Both the position numbers and the translations under genes were made by a program. The notes below the pieces were generated by a model. It was given only the letters and a program-made list of their open reading frames with translations. It did no database searches and was not told the origin of the DNA. Source: DASVNK01 sp964478815 (GTDB lineage: Bacteria > Verrucomicrobiota > Verrucomicrobiia > Limisphaerales > SXQI01). Taken from it: 35,369 nt of DNA. The DNA is taken from assembly GCA_964478815.1 (NCBI GenBank), contig CAYZKY010000052.1, forward strand, positions 1 through 35,369. The letters run 5' to 3'. The stretch's first letter is position 1, and each line of letters starts with the position of its first letter. Below, one piece after another: positions 16,827-24,635 of the stretch.

Positions 16827-18541
16827 TCGGAAAATAACTCTTCTGGCGTAATCAATTGATTAGACGCCGCGGCCGCCTCCGCGGTTACAGGAGGTTGCTC
16901 GGCTGGGACTTCCCCCGCCTCGAGCCAGAATTTCTCCTTGGCCGTCTGCAATACTCCCAGGTCGAGCAGCAACCGCATGCGCGTGAGGTGGTAATCCACC
17001 AGCGCCGCCGTCGCGGCGTTGTAAGCCTGCACCCGCGAGGTCTGCGCGTCCACCACATCCCGCACCTGGATGCGCCCCGCATTCTGCAAGAGTTCGCTGC
17101 TCTCCACCCGCCGGTCGGCCAGTTGCTTCGCGCGATTCTGGATTTCGTAGCTCTGCCGCGATTGCTCCAGCGTCCGCATATCGTTCCGGATATCCGTCTT
17201 CAAATCATCGATGAACAGCGCCAGCGTGCGCAATTGCCGCTCGAACGTCACCAGCGACGAACGGTAATTGTTCCGTTCGGCCTTTCGGTTCAGCGGCAGG
17301 TCCAGGCTCACCCCGCCGCTCAGGCGGTGATCGTTCAGGTCGAACCGCGCGTAATCGGTCGGCCGCTCCGAATCGAGCGAGGCATTGGCGAAGACCACCA
17401 GGTCCGGCTTCAGCCGGTCCGCCGCCACCAGAATGCGCCGCTTGCTGTCTTCGAAAATGTCGATCTCGTTCAGCAAATCCGGCCGCTTGGCCAGTGCCAG
17501 CCCGAAGGCCTCCTGCTCCGCCAGCGGCACCGGCAGCAACCCCAGTTCCTCCAGCTCCTTCAAAGAGTTTTCGTCCAGCCGGATGTCGTACCCCGCTGGC
17601 AATCCCAGCGTGATCTTGAATTGATCGAGGCTCGTCCGGTACCGCTCCACCGCCAGGATGTAGCTGTTCCGTGCCGCCAGTTCCTCCTGTTGGGCCTGAT
17701 CCGCCTGGAAGGGAGCCAGCCGGTCGAAGGCCAGTGCTTCTGATCGCTCCCGCAGGCTCACCCGGCTTTTGAAATTGTCGTACTGGTTCCGCACCGTGTC
17801 CTGCTGCTGCACCAGCCGGAAGTACGTCTGCACGATGTCGAAGGCGAAGGTGTCCTGGTAATAGCTGAAGCTGCGGATCTCGTAGATCACGTTCCGTTCC
17901 GCCTGCGTCAGGTTTTCCGCGGCGATCTTCGCTCCCGCGCCCCGCAGCAGCGGTTGGGACAAACTGAGCGCGATCGTCGAGACCGCTGAACGCCCGTTGC
18001 CTCCGGTGTAAAAACTCAAGAGATCGTTCGCCAGGTCCACGCTCACCCGCCCGCCGGTCTTCAAGAGATTGTCGAAGCCCAGCCGGTTCGCCACCGCCAG
18101 CGAGGTGTCGCCATTGGAGGAGCGCTGCCCCGTCGCGGTCGAGCCCGCGAAGAACTGCGGCACGTACGCGAATCGTTCCCGCGTCAGATTCAACGCCGAG
18201 AGGAACAGGTTCTCCTTTCGCAACTGGTACTGCCGGTTGTTCTCCAGCGCGATGCGCAACGCCTCCGGCAGGGTCAGCGTTTGCTTCGCTTCCCGCATCC
18301 GGTCGTCGATAATCTCCTGCGACTTGATCTCCTCCGGCTTCCGTTGCGAATAAGGGGTCTCGATCGTAAAGGCGTTGGTCCGGCCCAGCGTGGCCTGCTG
18401 CTTCTGTTGCAGGATCGTATAGACCTCCTTGTCTGCCGACTGCCGGTAATGTTTCGTGCTGCAGCCTCCGAGAAGCAGCGCGGCTGCCACGAACAAGGCC
18501 AGCCGGCCAGAGGCGTTTCGCCCGGCCGCCTGGCATTGCAT
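16823..18541 (-). CDS. TolC-family outer-membrane efflux lipoprotein
   Basis: The first gene of the efflux operon. From ATG 18541 the protein starts MQCQAAGRNASGRLALF, with a hydrophobic segment and the lipobox LLGGC (Cys about 27), so it is probably lipidated like OprM. The body has the duplicated outer-membrane efflux protein pattern: LTLPEALRIALENNRQYQLR in the first half, and DLPLNRKAERNNYRSSLVTF and NAATAALVDYHLTRMRLLLD in the second. Long helices are rich in Arg, Gln, Glu and Ala. TolC-type trimers form the exit duct for the ABC pump. The frame is open to 19120, but that extension has no domain features. AAGGA four bases before ATG 18541 supports this start; ATG 18577 is the next choice and lacks it. 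Length is 572 aa. Confidence 0.9.
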   Translation of the reverse strand: MQCQAAGRNASGRLALFVAAALLLGGCSTKHYRQSADKEVYTILQQKQQATLGRTNAFTIETPYSQRKPEEIKSQEIIDDRMREAKQTLTLPEALRIALENNRQYQLRKENLFLSALNLTRERFAYVPQFFAGSTATGQRSSNGDTSLAVANRLGFDNLLKTGGRVSVDLANDLLSFYTGGNGRSAVSTIALSLSQPLLRGAGAKIAAENLTQAERNVIYEIRSFSYYQDTFAFDIVQTYFRLVQQQDTVRNQYDNFKSRVSLRERSEALAFDRLAPFQADQAQQEELAARNSYILAVERYRTSLDQFKITLGLPAGYDIRLDENSLKELEELGLLPVPLAEQEAFGLALAKRPDLLNEIDIFEDSKRRILVAADRLKPDLVVFANASLDSERPTDYARFDLNDHRLSGGVSLDLPLNRKAERNNYRSSLVTFERQLRTLALFIDDLKTDIRNDMRTLEQSRQSYEIQNRAKQLADRRVESSELLQNAGRIQVRDVVDAQTSRVQAYNAATAALVDYHLTRMRLLLDLGVLQTAKEKFWLEAGEVPAEQPPVTAEAAAASNQLITPEELFSE

Positions 18542-19088
18542 CCTGTCCTTCGGTCTGACTTCCGGCGCGTTCACCATGTGTGTTGGAACCGAGCATTGCT
18601 GCCTATGCGCCTCGAAACAAGCCCGCACCTCCGATTGGCGATGATTCTTCTCCTGGCCTTGATCGCGTTCCCCCGGCCCGCTCCCTCGCGTCCAACCACC
18701 CCGTTCGTTCGGTATCCGGTCCATTTGTCCCTCTTGTGACTCCCCTTCGCCCCAGTCCGTTGCACGAATTTCCAGCCCGCCGCTGCGCGCCTCCGGCTGG
18801 ATGTGTCCGGCGCTCCGTCCGATGCGTCTCTCTCCAGCCAGATGCCGAAAGCTTCGCGAAAAGTGTAAGCAAATCTTACAATTTGCCGCCCACTTTCCGG
18901 CTCCGATTTTTAGTTCTTTACCTAAGGTGTTGATAATAAGATGGTTGAAACTTAACTCTCCTTCCGGCACGTTGCCTGCTGCCACTCTTCTGACTTGCTG
19001 ATCATGCTGCCTCGATCCATCGCCGGTTCGATGGCTCGGCCGGGTGATGTGCCAGCTCGCGATAATTGACCGACCAATAGAGACGCTT
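18542..19088. other. Divergent intergenic region between efflux operon and sorting-tail gene
   Basis: About 550 bp without a supported gene. The half nearest TolC is GC-rich. The middle (about 18860-18960) is distinctly AT-rich and is the likely place for promoters on both strands, but I see no pair of boxes good enough to annotate. It contains the inverted repeat at 18864-18880. Confidence 0.5.
18864..18880. promoter_or_regulatory. Candidate operator: TGTAAG-N5-CTTACA
   Basis: A perfect 6-bp inverted repeat with a 5-bp spacer, in the AT-rich part of the divergent region about 320 bp before the TolC start. Its size and symmetry fit a dimeric repressor site such as those of TetR-type regulators that often control efflux operons. 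No regulator gene adjoins it, so the role is a guess. Confidence 0.25.
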
Positions 19089-19736
19089 ATGACCCCCAAA
19101 AGAAATCTACTCTGTTCCATCGCCGCCGCCGCCTTGATCGGCGGCTCGTCGGCCTATGCCGCCACCCCGGCCCTCCAAGGTTGGACCGGTGGCTTTGTCG
19201 CCACTTCGGGCGGCGACCAGCTCTACGGCTGGAATTTCGACGTGCTGGACCCCATCACCGTGACCAGCCTCGGAGTTTACGATAACGGTTCCGATGGCCT
19301 CGCCATCCCCCACGATGTCGGCATCTTCCGCGTGAGCGACACCGCTCTCATGGGTTCGACCACCGTTCCCGATGGCTTGGGCGGAACTTTGGATGGCGGC
19401 TTCCGTTACACGGCGGTCGCGCCCTTCGCCTTGGCCCCAGGCGCGTATGTCATCGCCATGACGATGCCAGAATTCAACGGCGACACTCAGTACATCGAGA
19501 CAGACTCAGGCAGCGTCGTGACCGCGCCAGAGATTGCTTACACCACCTCCGCCTTCGACCAGCCCGCTGTCTTTGTGCTCTCTTTCCCAAACCCCGCGAG
19601 CAACGGCTCGTTCGCCGAAGGAATGTTCGGCCCGAACTTCCAGTTCGATGGCGCCGCCGTCCCCGATGCCGGCTCCACCATGGGCCTTCTGGCCGCTGGC
19701 CTGACCTGCCTGGTCGGTCTCCGCCGCCGCCGCTAA
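19089..19736 (+). CDS. Secreted protein with VPD-x-GST C-terminal sorting tail (PEP-CTERM-like)
   Basis: A 215-residue exported protein from ATG 19089. The signal peptide is MTPKRNLLCSIAAAALIGGS, with cleavage near AYA-A. The central domain, about 150 residues of beta-strand-rich sequence (LYGWNFDVLDPITVTSLGVY, DGLAIPHDVGIF), resembles the domain often found in PEP-CTERM proteins that carries no known activity. The C-terminus has VPDAGST, a hydrophobic helix (MGLLAAGLTCLVGL) and RRRR. This is the three-part exosortase-type sorting signal, in the VPD-x-G variant seen in Verrucomicrobiota. Such tails are cut by an exosortase and the protein is sent to the surface or exopolysaccharide matrix. 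No exosortase gene is in the window. Hairpins follow the stop. Confidence 0.85.
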   Translation: MTPKRNLLCSIAAAALIGGSSAYAATPALQGWTGGFVATSGGDQLYGWNFDVLDPITVTSLGVYDNGSDGLAIPHDVGIFRVSDTALMGSTTVPDGLGGTLDGGFRYTAVAPFALAPGAYVIAMTMPEFNGDTQYIETDSGSVVTAPEIAYTTSAFDQPAVFVLSFPNPASNGSFAEGMFGPNFQFDGAAVPDAGSTMGLLAAGLTCLVGLRRRR

Positions 19737-19750
19737 ACGCAAACGACTTC

Positions 19751-19767
19751 GGAGAGCCTCGCTCTCC
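19751..19767 (+). terminator. Possible terminator hairpin after the sorting-tail gene
   Basis: GGAGAGC-CTC-GCTCTCC is a perfect 7-bp stem with a 3-nt loop, 15 bp after the stop codon. No T-tract follows directly, so a simple intrinsic terminator is uncertain. Confidence 0.35.
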
Positions 19768-19776
19768 GCGCGATTC

Positions 19777-19811
19777 CGGGTCGAGTGGCGTTTCTTATGC
19801 TGCTCGACCCG
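19777..19811. repeat. 9-bp inverted repeat with 17-nt loop
   Basis: CGGGTCGAG (19777-19785) pairs perfectly with CTCGACCCG (19803-19811); a T-rich stretch (GATTGCTTTTTCGG) follows within 10 bp. Together with the hairpin at 19751 it may end transcription of the sorting-tail gene. Confidence 0.5.
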
Positions 19812-19853
19812 ATTGCTTTTTCGGGCTCCGCCGGACTCCACTCCTCTTGAGTA

Positions 19854-19896
19854 GGGCGGGCGGCCCGCCCGCCCCGTTCGGGCGTCTCGCCCGAAC
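19854..19896. repeat. Adjacent GC palindrome and 9-bp stem-loop
   Basis: A 21-bp near-perfect palindrome of G and C (19854-19874) is followed after one base by GTTCGGGCG-TCT-CGCCCGAAC (19876-19896), a perfect 9-bp stem with a 3-nt loop. The pair of strong hairpins looks like a REP-type dispersed palindromic element or a processing/termination structure, lying about 240 bp before the PFOR genes. The flanks also carry the short inverted pieces TCTTGAGTA and AAAAGAGTA. Confidence 0.6.
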
Positions 19897-20131
19897 GACT
19901 CTCCCCAAAAGAGTACCGGTTTCCTCGAAGCCTTTTGCCCTGTTACTCAGCCCTCCCTCGCGTTTCCAACCTCGTTCGTCCAGGATCGATGTTCGTTTCT
20001 GAGTGCCTTTCGGCGCGTTTTAGCTTGCGTTCGGCTTAGGCCCGTCGCAGCTTAACCATAAGCCAGCCCAAAGCGTGTTCTCCGGATGGGCCAGGGTCGG
20101 ACGCGCGAAGGTGCGGTGGTTCGGTGCATTT

Positions 20132-22129
20132 ATGAAGAATGGATCAACCCAATTTCCTTACCCGGGAATTCCGACTAGCTCCGATGGCGCCGGAGCCGTA
20201 GCCTGGGTCGAGACCCACATCACTCAAGGGGCTTGTGCCTATCCCATCACTTCCTCCACCACGATGGGAACCGGCTATCAGACCGAAGTTTCCAACGGCA
20301 AGAAAAACCTCTGGGGCGACACCCTCGCCTTCGTGCAGCCGGAGTCGGAGCACTCCGCCGCCTCGACGTGCGAGGGCTTCGCGCTGGCCGGCGGACGCGT
20401 GACCAATTTCACCTCGGGCCAGGGCCTCGTCCTGATGAAGGAGGTCCTCTACACCATCTCCGGCAAACGGCTCCCGGTCGTCTTCCACATCGGCGCGCGC
20501 GCCCTCACCAGTCAATCGCTGAACGTCCATTGCGGCCATGACGACGTCATGAGCGTGGCGGATTGCGGCTGGGGCATGCTCTTCGGCCGCAACGCCCAGG
20601 AAGCGGGCGACCTCGCCTTGATCTGCCGCCGCGCCGCCGAAGCCAGCGAGACGCCCTTCTTCAACGTCCAGGACGGCTTCCTCACCACCCACACCATCGA
20701 GAATGTCCGCCTGCCCGAGCTCGATTTCATGAAGGAATATGTGGGCGATCCAAATGGCAAACTGCGCTGCCTCCTCGATCCCTACCATCCCTTGATGTCC
20801 GGCGTCGTCCAAAACCAGGACGCCTACATGAAGGGCAAGATCGCCCAGCGCGCCTTCTATGATCGCGTGCCGCTGGCGCTGCAGGAAGCGATGGACGTCT
20901 TCTACGAAAAGACCGGCCGCCGCTACCAGATGATCGACTCGTACCGGATGGACGACGCCGATTACGCCTTCATCGGCATGGGCGGCATGATGGAAACGGC
21001 CCAGGCGGCCATCGATCAACTCCGCGAATCGCGCGGGATCAAGGTCGGTTGCGTTCATGTCACCTGTTTCGCCCCCTTCCCGGCCACCCAGCTCGTGGCC
21101 GCGCTAAAGAACGTCAAGGCTTGCACCGTGATCGAGCGGATGGATAACCCGCTCGCCCAGTCGAATCCGCTGGTCCAAGCCATCAAGGCTTCCTTCGCCG
21201 ATGCCCTCAGCGGTCTCTCCTACGGCTCCCGCGGCGAGTTCAAATATCCGGAGGTCCATCGGTTGCCCAAGATTTACGCCTGTTCCGCCGGCCTCGGGTC
21301 GCGCGATGTCCGCGCCGGTCACTTCGGCGATATCCTCACGAACATGATGTCCGACCAGCCGCGCGAATTCAGCGTGGTGGGCATCAAGCACGAATTCGCC
21401 CTGCCCGAAGGCGAAGACCCGGATGTGCGCCCGCCCGCCGCGTTCTCGATGCGTGGCCACTCTGTCGGCGGATTCGGCTCGGTCACGACCAATAAGCTCA
21501 TCGCCTCCTTCGTCGGCGAGCTGTTCAACCTCCACGTCCAGGCCTATCCCAAATACGGCTCGGAAAAGAAGGGCCTCCCCACCACGTACTACCTTACCGT
21601 CGCCGACGACCATATCCGCTCCCACAGCGAGTTGGAGCATGTCGAATTCATCCCGCTGAACGATGTCAACGCTTTCAATCTCGGCAACCCGCTCGCCGGC
21701 ATCGCGCAGGGCGGATCGGTCTTCATCCAGAGCCACCTGATCGATCCCGCCGAAGTCTGGGCCGGCATTCCCGAGTTCGGGCGCAAGCTCATTCGCAAAC
21801 GAAAACTTCGCGTATTCTATCTGGACACCGTCAAGATCGCGCGCGAAATCGCCACCGATCCGGACCTCCAACAGCGCATGCAAGGCGTCGCGCTCGTCGG
21901 CATCTTCATCAAGGTCACCCCATTCGCCACCCGCAGCGGCATGGCCGAGGAGCAGGTGCTGGACTCCGTGGAAAAATACATCCGCAAATATTTCGGCAAG
22001 CGCGGCGAACACGTCGTGCAGGAGAACCTGGCCTGCGTCAAAAAAGGCCTGAAAGATGTGCAGGAGATTCCCGCGCAGATCATCGGCTCGGCCGGCTCGC
22101 CTTCGGAAGAAATCGTTTTGGTGAAGTAG
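20132..22129 (+). CDS. Pyruvate:ferredoxin oxidoreductase, alpha-gamma part (NifJ N-terminal half)
   Basis: This corresponds to the N-terminal half of single-chain NifJ/PFOR: the pyrimidine-binding alpha domain, the CoA-side domain and the gamma domain. Recognisable pieces are DGAGAVAWVETHITQGACAY followed by PITSSTTMG (TPP pyrimidine site), PESEHSAASTCEGFALAGGR, FTSGQGLVLMKEVLYTISGK, FHIGARALTSQSLNVHCGHD with the substrate-side Arg, and PFFNVQDGFLTTHTIENV. The gamma domain includes SVGGFGSVTTNKLIASFVGE. The protein converts pyruvate and CoA to acetyl-CoA and CO2 together with the beta part encoded next. The reaction for this exact clade is inferred; a different 2-oxoacid cannot be excluded. 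I chose ATG 20132 (665 aa); the frame is open to 20075. The iron-sulphur and TPP-diphosphate domains are absent here but present in the following gene 39 bp downstream. Confidence 0.88.
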   Translation: MKNGSTQFPYPGIPTSSDGAGAVAWVETHITQGACAYPITSSTTMGTGYQTEVSNGKKNLWGDTLAFVQPESEHSAASTCEGFALAGGRVTNFTSGQGLVLMKEVLYTISGKRLPVVFHIGARALTSQSLNVHCGHDDVMSVADCGWGMLFGRNAQEAGDLALICRRAAEASETPFFNVQDGFLTTHTIENVRLPELDFMKEYVGDPNGKLRCLLDPYHPLMSGVVQNQDAYMKGKIAQRAFYDRVPLALQEAMDVFYEKTGRRYQMIDSYRMDDADYAFIGMGGMMETAQAAIDQLRESRGIKVGCVHVTCFAPFPATQLVAALKNVKACTVIERMDNPLAQSNPLVQAIKASFADALSGLSYGSRGEFKYPEVHRLPKIYACSAGLGSRDVRAGHFGDILTNMMSDQPREFSVVGIKHEFALPEGEDPDVRPPAAFSMRGHSVGGFGSVTTNKLIASFVGELFNLHVQAYPKYGSEKKGLPTTYYLTVADDHIRSHSELEHVEFIPLNDVNAFNLGNPLAGIAQGGSVFIQSHLIDPAEVWAGIPEFGRKLIRKRKLRVFYLDTVKIAREIATDPDLQQRMQGVALVGIFIKVTPFATRSGMAEEQVLDSVEKYIRKYFGKRGEHVVQENLACVKKGLKDVQEIPAQIIGSAGSPSEEIVLVK

Positions 22130-22168
22130 TTTTCGCAAACATGTTGCCCATTCGTTCCTCGACACTTT

Positions 22169-23773
<1,605 letters not shown>

Positions 23774-23805
23774 CGTGAGGTGACGCTTCTGGAGAGCGCC
23801 GCTCC

Positions 23806-24075
23806 TCAAGACCGGCTCAGCAGCCCGATGAGCCGGTCGTATTCGCTATGGTGCCCGATCCAGAACCAGGCCAGATCGGTTCCTTGCTGTACCGCTACGG
23901 CTCGATAGTGAAGCCCCACTCGGACTGTCCGGAAACGCCCGATCCTTTTGAAGTGTAGCGACGGATGTATCGGATTCCGTTTGAGCAGATCGAAATTCTT
24001 GTCCGCGAGCTTTTGGATGTCGCTTGGCAGTGCGGCATAGCCCGCCCAAAACTTGGGGCTCGCTCGATGCCTCAC
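23806..24075 (-). CDS. RelE/ParE-superfamily toxin
   Basis: An 89-residue basic protein with the compact RelE/ParE layout: an N-terminal helical hairpin (FWAGYAALPSDIQKLADKNF), then FDLLKRNPIHPSLHFKRIG and central strands (RTVRVGLHYRAVAV). The C-terminal strand is LAWFWIGHHSEYDRLI, whose HHSEYD ending is typical of this subgroup. RelE-like members cut mRNA on the ribosome and ParE-like members poison gyrase; the subgroup cannot be assigned by eye. The start is GTG 24075, which overlaps the upstream antitoxin stop in a GTGA arrangement, as in many toxin-antitoxin operons. It faces the PFOR operon tail to tail with a 32-bp gap. Confidence 0.85.
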   Translation of the reverse strand: MRHRASPKFWAGYAALPSDIQKLADKNFDLLKRNPIHPSLHFKRIGRFRTVRVGLHYRAVAVQQGTDLAWFWIGHHSEYDRLIGLLSRS

Positions 24076-24272
24076 AAATCAGTGCATCGCCCTTCGCGCA
24101 AATCTTTCAGAGCTTCCTCGGCCAGCGCATCCAGGCGTCCGGCCGAAACGTCCGCTTCGAATTGCCGATCCCACGCTTCCGCGTCGAATTCCGCAAACCA
24201 GGCTCGAAAGGTCGAAAGATCCCCGGAGGAAAGCCGGCTCACCGCCGCCTCGATCTCGCTTACCGCGCTCAT
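24072..24272 (-). CDS. Antitoxin partner of the RelE/ParE-type toxin
   Basis: A 66-residue acidic protein starting at ATG 24272 (MSAVSEIEAAVSRLSSGDLS). The sequence TFRAWFAEFDAEAWDRQFEA and then AGRLDALAEEALKDLREGR is the pattern seen in small proteins placed directly upstream of RelE/ParE-type toxins in many Proteobacteria and Verrucomicrobia. It is mostly helical; the C-terminal helix probably wraps the toxin. The frame stays open upstream to 24605, but that stretch is Gly/Arg low complexity made by a G-rich repeat region and is not coding. The stop overlaps the toxin start by 4 bp. No obvious DNA-binding N-terminus is visible, so autoregulation is uncertain. Confidence 0.82.
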   Translation of the reverse strand: MSAVSEIEAAVSRLSSGDLSTFRAWFAEFDAEAWDRQFEADVSAGRLDALAEEALKDLREGRCTDL

Positions 24273-24369
24273 GCGGCGACAATTTACCGCGCCCTCGTGG
24301 TTCGGCAAGCGGCTCACCTTCGTCCCCCGGCCCATGTCCCTCCGCGCCAAAGGCGCAACCCCATCGTAG

Positions 24370-24432
24370 CCCAGCCCAAGCGCAGCGCCGGGCTGGGTCC
24401 GGCCCCCAAAAACCCCCGCGGGCTGAAAGCCC
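24370..24432. repeat. Dispersed-type repeat with two inverted repeats
   Basis: CCCAGCCC-N12-GGGCTGGG is followed by a C-rich/A5 stretch and CGCGGGCTGAAAGCCCAC. Similar GGGCTGAAAGCCC elements near genes are, to my knowledge, frequent in Planctomycetes and Verrucomicrobiota. Only one copy with both parts is seen in this window. Confidence 0.5.
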
Positions 24433-24487
24433 ACCCCAACCGCCCCATCCTCGCTCAGTCCGCTCCGACACCGATCCGTCCGATCCT

Positions 24488-24521
24488 CCCCCAACTCCCC
24501 ACTCCCCACTCCCCGCCCCCC
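24488..24521 (-). other. G-quadruplex candidate upstream of the antitoxin
   Basis: On the minus strand five runs of at least four G are separated by short loops (C, AGT, AGT, AGTT) within 34 bp. This fits the consensus for a stable intramolecular G-quadruplex, about 215 bp before the antitoxin start on its coding strand. Confidence 0.55.
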
Positions 24522-24635
24522 TTCGCCCGCCCCCTCCCCACGGCCGTATCCAAGATCTCCGCCTCGCCACCAACCTCCTCCCTTCACCTGGCTCCCATCG
24601 CGCAAGGTGCGGCAGGGTCGATCCAGTTCGATACT

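Larger units (their letters stand above)
24273..24635. other. Repeat-rich, gene-free stretch upstream of the antitoxin
   Basis: No gene is supported. It holds an inverted repeat CCCAGCCC/GGGCTGGG (24370-24377 and 24390-24397), a small stem-loop GGGCT-GAA-AGCCC (24420-24432), a C/A tract GCCCCCAAAAACCCCC near 24402, and long C-runs (24488-24521) that are G-runs on the antitoxin strand. The antitoxin promoter must lie here. Confidence 0.6.

Noticed and set aside
18542..19120. N-terminal extension of the TolC-like gene
   Set aside because: Would place the lipobox about 220 residues into the protein and run through the AT-rich promoter zone.
24370..24432. tRNA or small structured RNA at the paired inverted repeats
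   Set aside because: No cloverleaf, anticodon arm or CCA end can be drawn; it fits a dispersed repeat better.
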